From Natrinema versiforme (GTDB lineage: Archaea; Halobacteriota; Halobacteria; Halobacteriales; Natrialbaceae): a stretch of 64,000 bases of DNA. The position numbers and the translations under genes are program-made. Of the stretch, positions 17,893 through 26,785 are shown in pieces. A model generated the notes under the pieces. It was not told the DNA's origin. It worked only from the letters and a program-made list of their open reading frames with translations, and made no database searches. The DNA lies in assembly GCF_005576615.1 (NCBI RefSeq), contig NZ_CP040330.1:1116001-1180000 (forward strand), written 5' to 3'. How positions within the stretch are numbered: position 1 is the stretch's first letter; every line of letters starts with the position of its first letter.

Positions 17893-19218
17893 ATGGCAAT
17901 AACTGGCTTGCCGCTTGGTATTATCGGCTACAGTTCGGTGTTTCTCATACTATTTTTGATTATACAACGGCGGTTATACGTCATCCCTGCTCTGATCATC
18001 GTCCCGGTGCTAGCCGGGTTGGTCGCGGGGTTCTCGCCGGACGAGATCGGGACGTTCGCGGCGGAAGGGTTAGGCGGAATCGTCAGCATCACCGCGATGT
18101 TCGCGTTCGCGGTCTGGTACTTCAGCATCATGCGGGACAACGGGCTCTTCGACCCGTTCGTCGCCCGCATCGTCAGCAGCGTTGTCAATCGGCCAGCCCT
18201 GTTGACGGGTGGAACTGTGGTCCTCGCGATGGTCTCGCATCTCGACGGGGCCGGCGCGACGACGATGCTGATCACGATTCCGGCAATGTTGCCGCTGTAC
18301 GACGCCCTCGATGTCGATCGGAAGATCCTCGCGGCGCTCGTCGCGATCACCGCCGGGACGATGAACATGGTCCCGTGGGGCGGGCAGGTCGTCCGCGGCG
18401 TCGCGGCGATCGAGCCCGCGGAGATCTCGAACGTGTTCGATCCGATGATCCCCGCCCAAGCCGCTGGCGTCCTCTCGATCTTCGTGATCAGCGCCTACTT
18501 CGGGCGAAAGATCCGCAACGATATCGACTCCGTCACCGCCTTCGAAGGAGTCGACGAGGAGTCGATAATCGACGAAGCCGTCGACGAGCGGACGATCGAG
18601 ACGGACTGGCGGTGGTGGTTCAATCTCCTGCTGACGGTCGCCGTCCTCGCCGTGCTCATCCGGGGTGTCACGTCGCCCGAACTGTCGTTCATGGTCGGAC
18701 TGGTCATCGCCCTCGTCGTCAACGTCCCCGACTACGAGAAGCAGAAGGACGTCCTCGAGTCCTATGCGCCCGACGTGATGACCTACGTCGGCATCCTGTT
18801 TGCCGCGGGCGTCCTCATCGGCGTCCTCGAGGAGAGCGACATGATCACCGAGATGGCGAACATCCTGATCGTGCTCATCCCCGACGCGCTGGGCGCGAAC
18901 CTGCCGCTGGTCGTCGCGATCGTCTCCTTGCCTGCGCGACTCCTGTTCAGCCCCGACGCTTTCTACTTCGGCGTCCTCCCCGTGCTCGCGGAGACGAGCG
19001 TTTCCTACGGCCACGATCCCGTGGCCGTCGTCCGCGCGTCGCTGGTCGGCCAGACCGTCGGTTTCCCGATTTCACCGTTTACCGGCGCGACCTACCTCCT
19101 CATCGGGCTAGCGGACATCGAACTCGGCGAACACATCAAGTTCACGCTCCCCTACATGGTGGTCGTCTCGGCGACGATCCTCGTCGCCGGCGTGGTGGTC
19201 GGTGCGATTCCGATCTAA
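17893..19218 (+). CDS. CitMHS-family citrate/metal-citrate transporter
   Basis: A 441-residue inner-membrane transporter with about eleven to twelve hydrophobic segments. It begins MAITGLPLGIIGYSSVFLIL, and the DGAGATTMLITIPAMLPL and AGTMNMVPWGG motifs are typical of the CitMHS (citrate-Mg/H symporter) group. A mid-protein loop (FEGVDEESIIDEAVDERTIE) is acidic and cytoplasmic. The start at 17893 is favoured because helix 1 begins at once and a TATA box lies 25 bases upstream. An in-frame GTG at 17845, which also has a TATA-like box, would add 16 residues. Substrate specificity within the family is inferred. Confidence 0.8.
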   Translation: MAITGLPLGIIGYSSVFLILFLIIQRRLYVIPALIIVPVLAGLVAGFSPDEIGTFAAEGLGGIVSITAMFAFAVWYFSIMRDNGLFDPFVARIVSSVVNRPALLTGGTVVLAMVSHLDGAGATTMLITIPAMLPLYDALDVDRKILAALVAITAGTMNMVPWGGQVVRGVAAIEPAEISNVFDPMIPAQAAGVLSIFVISAYFGRKIRNDIDSVTAFEGVDEESIIDEAVDERTIETDWRWWFNLLLTVAVLAVLIRGVTSPELSFMVGLVIALVVNVPDYEKQKDVLESYAPDVMTYVGILFAAGVLIGVLEESDMITEMANILIVLIPDALGANLPLVVAIVSLPARLLFSPDAFYFGVLPVLAETSVSYGHDPVAVVRASLVGQTVGFPISPFTGATYLLIGLADIELGEHIKFTLPYMVVVSATILVAGVVVGAIPI

Positions 19219-19308
19219 GCCGATCGGTACGCCGTCAACTCGGAGAATAGTACTCGGGAAACTCGATTGCAGACGGTCGGACGGCCGCGCTCGATTCCGT
19301 CCGTCCGA

Positions 19309-20628
19309 TCAGGGCCAGAGACCGCGCGTCTCGTGCGCCTCGGCGATCCGATCGAGCGCGACGGCGTAGGCGGCGTCGCGCCACGTGACGTCCCGCCGTT
19401 CGACCTCGTCTTTCAGGGCGGTCCACGCCGTGAGCATCTCGGTCTCGAGTTCCTCGTGGACGCGCTCGAGTGACCACGCGCGGCGGTTGATATCCTGCAG
19501 CCACTCGAAGTACGAGACGGTGACGCCGCCGGCGTTCGCGAGGATGTCCGGGATCACCTGCACGCCTCGTTCCGCGAGGATGGTGTCGGCGGCGAACGTC
19601 GTCGGGCCGTTTGCGCCCTCGACGACGATGTCGGCCGCGATGGCGTCGGCGTTGTCCGCCGTGATGACGTTGCCGACCGCGGCCGGGATCAGTACGTCGA
19701 CGTCTAGCTCGAGGAGGGCCTCGTTCGAGAGCCGCCGGACGCTGTCCGCGTCATCGATACCCGTCGCGAAGCGAGTGACCGCTTCCGGCTCCTCGTCGTG
19801 GGACGGAATTTCGTCCACGTCGATTCCCTCGGGGTCGTAGATCGCGCCGTTGACGTCGCTCACTGCGACGACGGTGGCACCCCACTCCTCGAGGAGGCGG
19901 GCGGCGTTCGCGCCGACGCTGCCGAAGCCCTGGACGGCGACGGTCGTCTCGGCGAGCGGGTAGTCGTAGTACTCGCAGGTTTCTCGAGTGACGATGGCGA
20001 CGCTCCGGCCCGGGGCTTCCTCGCGGCCGTAGGAGCCGCCGATGACCGGCGGTTTCCCGGTGACGACGCCGGGGATCGTCTCGCCTTCTTGCATCGAGTA
20101 GGCGTCCATCAGCCACGCCATCGTCTGCGGGTCGGTGCCCATGTCGGGTGCCGGAATGTCCGTCTTCGGCCCGATCACGTCGCGGATTTCCTGGGTGAAT
20201 CGACGCGTCAACCGCTCCTTTTCGTCGTCGCTCAGCGACTTCGGATCGACGACGATACCGCCCTTCGCGCCGCCGAAGGGGAGGTTCATCACGGCGCACT
20301 TCCAGGTCATCCACATCGACAGGCCGACGCACTCGTCGCGGCTCACGTCGGGATGGTAGCGCAGGCCGCCCTTGTAGGGACCGCGGACGCTGTCGTGCTG
20401 GGCCCTGTAGCCGGTAAAGACCTCGACGGAGCCGTCGTCGCGCTTGAGTGGCACCGTTACCTCGTGGACCGCCGCGGGGTGTGCGAGCCGCTCGAGGGCA
20501 GCGTCGTCGATATCCAGTTGAGCGGCGACGCGGTCGAGCTGTCGGCGCGCGGTCCCGAGTGCGGTCTCGGGGTCGGTCGATTCGGCCGTCGCTTCCCGCG
20601 TCGGCGACGAACGGTTTTGAGACGCCAT
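19309..20628 (-). CDS. gdhA: glutamate dehydrogenase
   Basis: A 439-residue hexameric-type Glu dehydrogenase. The substrate-binding lysines lie in [12 protein letters not shown] (K86), [19 protein letters not shown] (K110, K122), and the Rossmann loop is [16 protein letters not shown] near 235. The ATG at 20628 gives [13 protein letters not shown], and the longer frame into the upstream gene is rejected. It interconverts glutamate and 2-oxoglutarate. Cofactor preference is not readable. The 48-aa zinc protein gene ends only two bases upstream on the same strand, so the two are probably one transcript. Confidence 0.85.
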   Translation of the reverse strand: MASQNRSSPTREATAESTDPETALGTARRQLDRVAAQLDIDDAALERLAHPAAVHEVTVPLKRDDGSVEVFTGYRAQHDSVRGPYKGGLRYHPDVSRDECVGLSMWMTWKCAVMNLPFGGAKGGIVVDPKSLSDDEKERLTRRFTQEIRDVIGPKTDIPAPDMGTDPQTMAWLMDAYSMQEGETIPGVVTGKPPVIGGSYGREEAPGRSVAIVTRETCEYYDYPLAETTVAVQGFGSVGANAARLLEEWGATVVAVSDVNGAIYDPEGIDVDEIPSHDEEPEAVTRFATGIDDADSVRRLSNEALLELDVDVLIPAAVGNVITADNADAIAADIVVEGANGPTTFAADTILAERGVQVIPDILANAGGVTVSYFEWLQDINRRAWSLERVHEELETEMLTAWTALKDEVERRDVTWRDAAYAVALDRIAEAHETRGLWP

Positions 20629-20630
20629 CG

Positions 20631-20777
20631 TTACTCGATCGGTGTGCGCCGATTTCGCATCTCCGCACCGCATTCGGGGCAGGCGTCCGGCGCAGCCGCG
20701 CGGACGACGGTTCCGCAGTCGAAGCATTCGTAGGTCGATTCCGCTTCGGGATCGAAGTCGGCGTCTTTGTGTTGCAT
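20631..20777 (-). CDS. 48-aa rubredoxin/rubrerythrin-like zinc protein
   Basis: A 48-residue protein ([20 protein letters not shown]...) with two cysteine knuckles: CFDCG at about residues 18-22 and CPECG at 33-37, spaced like the rubredoxin-like C-terminal domain of rubrerythrin. It is the first gene of the gdhA transcript. The short size, acidic N-terminus and tight coupling argue that it is real. It may bind zinc or iron; no ferritin-like domain accompanies it. Confidence 0.7.
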   Translation of the reverse strand: MQHKDADFDPEAESTYECFDCGTVVRAAAPDACPECGAEMRNRRTPIE

Positions 20778-20886
20778 GGGAGAGATGACGAACGATGTTT
20801 CGATGGTCGTTGCATTTAGGAATACAAGGGATATTAGGATGAGTATATCCGTCAGATAGCTAGCGTCGCCGTTAATTGAGGGTTCA

Positions 20887-23868
20887 CTATTCAACCCCCT
20901 GCGATTGGGTTGCCGGAAGTCCGAGTTCCTCGAACACCACTTCGAAGAGCTTCCGCTGAACGGCCCGAATGTGACGGTAGAACGCAGCCGGCGAAATGTC
21001 GAGCGCGTCGGCGACGTCTTCGCCCGAGTTCTCCCGCGGCGATTCGAAGTAGCCGCCGTAGTACGCGATCTGGACGACCTCGAGTTGGCGATCCGTGAGC
21101 CGATCCCGCAGTGCTGACCGGAAATCGCGCGGCGACGTTCGTTCGACGGTCCGTTTCGAGCGCAGTTCGGCGTCCGAGAACGCCGTCGAGACGATGTCGG
21201 CGCTCTCCCGTGCGTCGACGGATCCGGGGACATCGATGACGACTCGAGTGCTCGAGGGAGACGCCTCGATCCCCCGTAACACCGCGCCGTGGTCCGCGAG
21301 GCGGAGAGCAAGCGCCGGGCGGGCGAGTTGCAAGCGGACGATCCCGCCGTCGCTACCGTCGCCGTGATCGCCGCCACCGCCGCCCTGATCGCCCTCGCCG
21401 ATGACCTGTGCGCGCTCGACGCTGACGAGGTCCGCGGCCGCGGTGACGACGGCGTCCGGCGACGCGCCGTCGACCGCGGCGAAGACCGACGCGCCGTCCT
21501 CGTGCTGGCGGACGCTCCCGTCGACGGAGAGCGCGCAATCAGCCCGTCGGGCGAGCTGTGCGAACACGAACGCGTCGTCGCCCACCTCGAACTCGAGTCG
21601 CGTGCTCGCGTCCGAGACCAGCGCGCGCTTGCGCTCGACCGCGGCAATCGCGGAGGCGATCGTCTCGCCGAGTTCCCCGAGGACAGCCCTGATCATGTCG
21701 TCGAATGCGCCGGGTCGATCGGCGTAGACGGTCAGGACACCATACGCGAACTCGTCGTAGCAGAGCGGGACGCTCACGGCGGACTGATACTCGCGGGCGA
21801 GCGCCGCCGACCGCCACGACTCGTCGCGGAGGCCGTCGGCGACGTTCGAGACGACGGTCTCCTCCCGATCGGTTGTCGCCCTGACCGCGGGTTCGCTCCC
21901 GTCCGCGAGCGAGAGCGATACGCTATCGAGATACGCCCGGCCGTTCGAGTCGCCGCCCTGGGCGCGGGCCTCGAGGCGGTCGCCGCCGACGTCGGTGGTG
22001 CCGATCCACGCGAACGAAAACCGGTCGGCGGCCGTGAGTCGGTCGCAGACGGCGCGTTCGATCTCCTCGCGGGTCTCGGCTCGAACCAGCGCCTGATCGA
22101 GTTCCCTGATGATCTCGTTGACCCGATTGAGGCGGGTGAGCTGTCGGTTTCGCCCCTCGAGTTCGCGGTCCCGCTCGCGCAACGCGTGCTCTCGTTCGAC
22201 GCGGTCGAGCGCCGCTTCCGCGGTCGCCGCGAGCAGGTCCGTCAGCTCTCGGGTCACGTCGTCGAACGCGTCCCGCTCCGGTGAGCCCGCGACGAAAACG
22301 CCGTGGTCGCCCAGCGGGACGTAGGCCGCGCTTCGCAGGTCCGTCCCGGGGTTCGAGAGCGACGGCGAGTCGTGAACGTCCGCGAAGAACCGACTCTCGC
22401 CGTCGACGAACACGCGTCCCGGAATGCTGTCGTCGGTCGCCCGGTGGTCGCGGACCGGGCCGTGTCCCCGCTCCATCCCCGGCGAGGACGCGGCGGGCCG
22501 CAACACGTTGTCGTCCGTGTCGAACAGGTACGCGGCGCTCGCCTCGCAGTCGAGCACGTCCGTCGCGTCGTCGACGACGATGTCGGCGATTTCGCGGTCG
22601 GTTTCGGCGTACAGGAGTTCGCGGGCGGTGCGATGGAGGGCCGTCAGCGCCTCCTCGCGGCGCTTTCGCGTCGTGATGTCCCGGCAGCTGTAGAGGGTCG
22701 TTCCGCCCTGAATCGAGACCTCGCGGACGTTGACCAGGAGCGTGTGCTCGCGACCCGCCCGATCGGTCGCCGTACACTCGAGGTTGGTCAGGACGCCGGC
22801 CGACTCGAGCTCGGCGCGATCGAAGAGGTCCGGCTCGAGGAGTTCGTCGATCGTCCCCAGTTCCCGGATCTCGTCGTCCGAGTAGCCGAAGATGAAGTGG
22901 ACGTTCGGACAGACGTAGGTGAACTCGCCGTCGTCGTCCGTGATGAGGACCGTGTCGGTCATGTTGTTGAGCGTCACCCGGTGGAGCTCCTCCGACTCGC
23001 GGAGCTCCCGCTCGAGCCGGGCGCGTTCGGTGATATCTGTCGCCCGCGCGAGCAACGAGACGACCTCGCCGGACTCGTCGCGGACTGGTCGAATGGTCAC
23101 TTCGAAGTGGGCCTCGGCCGCGTCCGCGACATCGCTCGAGGACGCGCTTCCGCCGTCCGTGGTCCCCGCTGTCGCCCCGCCGCCGTCGGCGCGGAGTTGC
23201 GTTAGCTCCCGGTGAGCCGTGTCGCCGCTCGCCGCCCGGTCGATCGCCTCCCGGATCGCCGTTTCCCCGTCGGCGGTACACCGCCACCACGGGAGGTCCT
23301 GTAACGGCCGCCCGCGGACATCGCTCTCGGTCGCGCCGATAGCCTCGAGCGCGGGTTCGCTGGTCCGTCGGACGGTTCCGTCCGGCTCGAGCACCCACGA
23401 GTACGTCTCGGAGTCCTCGAAAATCGCGTCGAACCGGCGAGCCCGCTCCCGCCGGCGCCGTCGCTCGCGGCCCGTCGAGAGCGCTCGGTCGATCGCCGCC
23501 CGACAGTCCGCGACCGTGTCATCGGTGTCGTCGGTACCATCGCGCGGAACGTACGCCGTAACGCCCGCGGCGACCGCGTCGCTGGCCAGTGTCTCGTCGC
23601 CGTCGGCCGGCGCGAACACCACCGGAAGCTCCGGGTCGCGTTCGCGAACCGCCTCGAGGAGGGCGAGTCCGGCCGCTTCGGATTCCGGCAGGGACTGTAC
23701 CGTCAGCAGACAGTCGACGGACCGACTCTCGAGCCGGTCGAGTGCGGCGGCGGCCGTCGACACCGCGGTCACGTCGCGCGCGTCGCCCTCGAGCGCACTC
23801 GAGAGGGTCCCTTCTGACGGCTCGACGACGAGGAGCCGCGCGCTGTCGAACGTTGCTGGCGAATCCAT
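20887..23868 (-). CDS. Bat-like multi-sensor transcription regulator (receiver-PAS-PAS-GAF-GAF-HTH10)
   Basis: A 993-residue bacterio-opsin-activator-type regulator. Domains in order: a degenerate receiver (residues 1-125; the phosphoacceptor strand reads VDCLLTVQSLP, without the expected Asp), PAS (about 150-285), PAS (about 300-410, HRVTLNNMTDTVLITDDDGE), GAF (about 420-570), GAF (about 590-740, RFSFAWIGTTDVGGDRLEAR), a Bat-specific beta domain (about 760-915) and a C-terminal HTH_10 (about 920-975, LTDRQLEVVQIAYYGGYFES). It senses unknown intracellular signals and binds DNA. It starts at the ATG at 23868, divergent from the ERCC4 nuclease. Targets unknown; carotenoid genes 7 kb away are a plausible but untested guess. 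Confidence 0.85.
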   Translation of the reverse strand: MDSPATFDSARLLVVEPSEGTLSSALEGDARDVTAVSTAAAALDRLESRSVDCLLTVQSLPESEAAGLALLEAVRERDPELPVVFAPADGDETLASDAVAAGVTAYVPRDGTDDTDDTVADCRAAIDRALSTGRERRRRRERARRFDAIFEDSETYSWVLEPDGTVRRTSEPALEAIGATESDVRGRPLQDLPWWRCTADGETAIREAIDRAASGDTAHRELTQLRADGGGATAGTTDGGSASSSDVADAAEAHFEVTIRPVRDESGEVVSLLARATDITERARLERELRESEELHRVTLNNMTDTVLITDDDGEFTYVCPNVHFIFGYSDDEIRELGTIDELLEPDLFDRAELESAGVLTNLECTATDRAGREHTLLVNVREVSIQGGTTLYSCRDITTRKRREEALTALHRTARELLYAETDREIADIVVDDATDVLDCEASAAYLFDTDDNVLRPAASSPGMERGHGPVRDHRATDDSIPGRVFVDGESRFFADVHDSPSLSNPGTDLRSAAYVPLGDHGVFVAGSPERDAFDDVTRELTDLLAATAEAALDRVEREHALRERDRELEGRNRQLTRLNRVNEIIRELDQALVRAETREEIERAVCDRLTAADRFSFAWIGTTDVGGDRLEARAQGGDSNGRAYLDSVSLSLADGSEPAVRATTDREETVVSNVADGLRDESWRSAALAREYQSAVSVPLCYDEFAYGVLTVYADRPGAFDDMIRAVLGELGETIASAIAAVERKRALVSDASTRLEFEVGDDAFVFAQLARRADCALSVDGSVRQHEDGASVFAAVDGASPDAVVTAAADLVSVERAQVIGEGDQGGGGGDHGDGSDGGIVRLQLARPALALRLADHGAVLRGIEASPSSTRVVIDVPGSVDARESADIVSTAFSDAELRSKRTVERTSPRDFRSALRDRLTDRQLEVVQIAYYGGYFESPRENSGEDVADALDISPAAFYRHIRAVQRKLFEVVFEELGLPATQSQGVE

Positions 23869-23965
23869 TCGTCTCCGATAGGGTCTCCACCGGATAGAAA
23901 GCATCGCTCCGGTCGCGCTCGCTGCGACCGACACCCGTTCACCGCTCGAGTCCCTACGGGGGCGT

Positions 23966-24622
23966 ATGCGCGTTTCCGTTACCGTCGACGACCGGGAGCC
24001 GGCCGGACTCGTCGAGGCGGTCCGGGCCTATCCAGACGTGATCGACGTGACCGTCGAACGGCTGGCGACCGGTGACCTCGCGATTGACTCGGTCGGCATC
24101 GAACGGAAAACGCCCCGCGACTACGTCACCAGCGCCATGGGTCGGAGCGGCTCGGACCTCGCGGATCAGGTCGAACGGATGGCCGCCGCCTACGACCACT
24201 CCTACGTCCTGCTCGAGGGGGATTTCGCCGACCTCGAGTCGCTCCGAACGAACGTGTCACCGGCGTCGATCCGGGGATCGATGGCGTCGATCACTGCCCG
24301 GCAGGGGGTGGCGGTCATCCCCTGTACGGATCGCCAGCACCTGATCGACTTCGCGATCCGCCTCGGTCGAAAGCACGCGGAGGACCCGACGAGCCGACGG
24401 CTGCCGGTCGGCTCCGTGCCGAGCCGGCGCGAACCGACGACCAAGCGGATGTACGGCTGCATCGAGGGGATCGGCCCCGAACTCGCGGCGACGCTGTACG
24501 ACCGGTATCCCACCGTCGAGGCACTGCTCGAGGCGGGGGTCGACGAACTCACGGGGATCGACGGGATCGGGCCGACGCGGGCGAAGACGATTCACACCGC
24601 GTTCCGCGACGACGGCCCGTGA
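23966..24622 (+). CDS. ERCC4/XPF-family nuclease
   Basis: A 218-residue nuclease. The N-terminal ERCC4 domain (residues 1-145) carries VDDREP near 7-12 and the catalytic ERKTPRD (ERKxxxD) near 50-56. The C-terminal helix-hairpin-helix pair (about 160-215) shows IEGIGPELAATLYDRYPTVE and LTGIDGIGPTRAKTI. It is much shorter than Hef or XPF with a helicase domain, resembling the stand-alone crenarchaeal-type XPF. Expected substrates are 3'-flap and branched DNA, acting as a homodimer, with PCNA stimulation possible, though no clear PIP box is seen. Confidence 0.85.
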   Translation: MRVSVTVDDREPAGLVEAVRAYPDVIDVTVERLATGDLAIDSVGIERKTPRDYVTSAMGRSGSDLADQVERMAAAYDHSYVLLEGDFADLESLRTNVSPASIRGSMASITARQGVAVIPCTDRQHLIDFAIRLGRKHAEDPTSRRLPVGSVPSRREPTTKRMYGCIEGIGPELAATLYDRYPTVEALLEAGVDELTGIDGIGPTRAKTIHTAFRDDGP

Positions 24623-24663
24623 GAGAAGAAGGGCGGTCAGGCGTCGTTCGTATCCCGAAGCGT

Positions 24664-24837
24664 CTACCGGCACTCCTCGAGCGAGGCGGCGTCGGCCTCG
24701 CTCATGGCGATCCAGCTGTCGTCCCGAGCGATGTTCGCGACGACGAGATGCGGAGTCCCGTCGATCTCGTCGACGGCTGCGACGACATCTCCTGCCCCAT
24801 TCGATCGGCTTCCGATCGACTCTGCTTCGGGCGTCAT
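24664..24837 (-). CDS. 57-aa small acidic protein
   Basis: A 57-residue protein from the ATG at 24837 (MTPEAESIGSRSNGAGDVVA). It has alternating strands (VVAAVDEIDGTPHLVVANIA, DDSWIAMSEADAASLEEC), so it is likely a small beta-rich domain. Similar small haloarchaeal proteins are common and uncharacterised. A 27-residue upstream extension in frame has non-haloarchaeal composition and is excluded. Confidence 0.55.
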   Translation of the reverse strand: MTPEAESIGSRSNGAGDVVAAVDEIDGTPHLVVANIARDDSWIAMSEADAASLEECR

Positions 24838-24984
24838 ACTCGGAGATAACACCCCGTCCATCATGAATGTAACGATGTGGTCGGAATATGTGGTTGAATA
24901 CTCGAGAAAGTACGCCATACTTCTGTATACACCGAACTACATCGGGAGAAAGTTAGACGGAGTGAAACAGGAGGAGACTGGTAG

Positions 24985-25839
24985 TCACGCGTACTTCGAC
25001 CACACGTTTCGGAGCGGGAGCCACTCCGTCTCCGGATTCACGCGGTCGGCGAGGACGGCGTTGAGGACCGCCCCGAGCAGGAGACAGAGCCCGCCGAGGT
25101 AGACCCACGTCAGGACGATGAGGACCGCGCCGGCGACGCCGAACAGCGCGACGCTTTCGGATGCGGCGGCGTAGAGCCGAAAGCCGACCGCGAGCGCGGT
25201 CCACGCGAGGGCCGCGACGGCCGTTCCCGGCAGCACCTCCCGGACCGAGACCGCGGGCTGTGGAAACAGGTAGTACATCGGGAAAAACGCTGCGAACAGG
25301 AGGACGGTCAGCGAGAGGGTCACGAGGATCGTCGCCACGAGCCCGCCGTTCCCCGTCGGAACCCCGGCCCCGATCACGCCGACCAGCGCGACGCCGACGG
25401 CGACGGTCGCCGTCAGGAGGACGGCGTTGCAAACCGTGACGAGGGTTACGGAGGTGGCCGCGTCCGCGTACGACTGTTCCTTTCGACCGTCGTAGACCGC
25501 CAGAAACGCACTGTTGACCGCCTGAAACAACCGGGCTGCGCTCCAACAGAGGATCGCCGACGCCAGCAGCGCCGCTCTGATTCGGCCGCCGCCGTCGCCC
25601 GCCACCGCCTCGAGGTCGCTCGCCGATACCGTCCCCTCGAGGCCGGTCTCCCGGACGGCGACCTCGAGGATCGGCTCGAGCGCGTCGACGAGCGACGCGC
25701 CGACGAGCGCCAAGATCACCAGCGGGACGACGGTGTTGAACGCGTGGTAGGCGAGCCCGGCGGCGGCGACGCTGAGTTGCCGTTCCCGTGCGATCGCGGC
25801 GACATCGTGGGCGAGCGCGGTGAGACTCGAGGCGCGCAT
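24985..25839 (-). CDS. YihY/BrkB-family membrane protein
   Basis: A 284-residue inner-membrane protein with six hydrophobic segments. The family pattern is present: an N-terminal amphipathic helix, LSVAAAGLAYHAFNTVVPLV (residues about 20-40), AARLFQAVNSAFLAVYDGR (about 100-118) and a C-terminal LIVLTWVYLGGLCLLLGAVLNAVL-type helix. YihY/BrkB proteins have no settled function (often mis-called ribonuclease BN). It is monocistronic. Confidence 0.8.
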   Translation of the reverse strand: MRASSLTALAHDVAAIARERQLSVAAAGLAYHAFNTVVPLVILALVGASLVDALEPILEVAVRETGLEGTVSASDLEAVAGDGGGRIRAALLASAILCWSAARLFQAVNSAFLAVYDGRKEQSYADAATSVTLVTVCNAVLLTATVAVGVALVGVIGAGVPTGNGGLVATILVTLSLTVLLFAAFFPMYYLFPQPAVSVREVLPGTAVAALAWTALAVGFRLYAAASESVALFGVAGAVLIVLTWVYLGGLCLLLGAVLNAVLADRVNPETEWLPLRNVWSKYA

Positions 25840-26039
25840 AGCACGGGATCAACGGTCCGTCGGAAACCGTTTCGGCCGGCGATGGAACCGGGCCGCGGCG
25901 ACGGAGCAACCGAGAAACAGGGGACATCGCACCCGAAAAGGAACGGGCACTACTCGTGGTCGCGTTTCGGTACGGTTGACTGGGAATCTCACTCATAGTC
26001 CTGCAGCCCATCCGACCCCCCACAAGAGTTATTCACAGT

Positions 26040-26275
26040 ACATTTATGCCGCTATATCGAATAGAGCCCGATATGACTATGCAACAGAAGAAACGATTTA
26101 GTCTTATAGCAGGGATTCTTGGTATTCTCGGTTCGTTACTCAGTATTTATCTTGGTATCGGAGGGCTGTGAAGAGACGGTCTGAAAAGAAGGCGGCCAGT
26201 ATTCTAGGTGTCCATGCCCGAATCCAGCCGCCTCATCGTCTCTAACGGCGGCGTTCAATTAGATTTTCTGGAGCG
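26040..26275 (+). mobile_element. small AT-richer insertion scar with IS6-like transposase start
   Basis: From 26214 an ATG opens MPESSRLIVSNGGVQLDFLE, which resembles the first 20 residues of haloarchaeal IS6-type transposases (MPExxRL...LDFVER pattern). The frame leaves the similarity at about 26275, where the opposite-strand YwbE-like gene ends. No catalytic DDE region follows, so only a 5' remnant survives. The DNA from 26030 is AT-richer than its surroundings. Resemblance is from memory of the family, so moderate confidence only. Confidence 0.4.
26073..26171 (+). CDS. possible 32-aa single-span membrane peptide
   Basis: ATG at 26073 (or 26079) gives a 32-residue peptide with a basic start (MTMQQKKRF) and one hydrophobic segment rich in Ile, Leu and Gly, ending GIGGL and TGA. 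A TATA-like ACATTTATG (26039-26047) lies about 28 bases upstream. The positively charged N-terminus before a single helix fits a small membrane peptide. It directly abuts the IS6-like scar, so it could be part of the same inserted DNA. Confidence 0.4.
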   Translation: MTMQQKKRFSLIAGILGILGSLLSIYLGIGGL

Positions 26276-26482
26276 CTACTCGTCGGTGACGACCGACTGG
26301 ACGTGACCGACGACGCCGCTCTTGAGTTTGACGTGCGGTCCCTCGGGGTCGTCGCCGTGGATCGTCCCGACCTCGCCGATGATCGGTTCCGTGTCCTCGG
26401 ATTCGGGATCCGCGTCGTCCTGGACGATTTCGACGGTGATGCCCTGTCGCAGTTCCTCGGCGCTCGGTCGTTCGTTCGACAT
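26276..26482 (-). CDS. YwbE-like (DUF2196) protein
   Basis: A 68-residue small beta protein beginning MSNERPSAEELRQGITVEIV. The pattern VEIVQDDA...GEVGTIHGDDPEGPHVKLKSGVVGHVQ matches the YwbE/DUF2196 family of short beta-barrel proteins, which carry a conserved P-HG-KV-L--G-VG-V core. Function unknown. Its 3' end abuts the transposase remnant read from the other strand. Confidence 0.7.
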   Translation of the reverse strand: MSNERPSAEELRQGITVEIVQDDADPESEDTEPIIGEVGTIHGDDPEGPHVKLKSGVVGHVQSVVTDE

Positions 26483-26785
26483 GGATAGAGGTGAGCCGGG
26501 TCTCTCGAAAAACGTAGTGCCTGCACTCGACCGGGCCACTCGGATTCCGTCTCGAGGCCGCGTTCCGTCGCTCACGACCAGTTCTAAACCGCCGAATTGG
26601 TCGTCGTACGCCACTGTCTCGGCGTCTGAACCGATTCCACCGGACGGCTTATCCGACTGTGTGCAGTCTCTGTTAGTAGCAACCGACGTGACCTGCGACT
26701 GGATCACGCTCTCCCTGCCGTCTCCTCGCCGAACGGATCGGACGACAGCGATTCCGAACGACTGACTGCGACCCGACACTACCAC
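26483..26785. other. intergenic, no gene seen
   Basis: About 300 bp between the YwbE-like gene and the histidine kinase. Open frames here are antisense shadows or have basic, proline/arginine-rich translations. No clear TATA box is placed to give a leaderless start at 26786, so the kinase may have a short leader. Confidence 0.4.
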
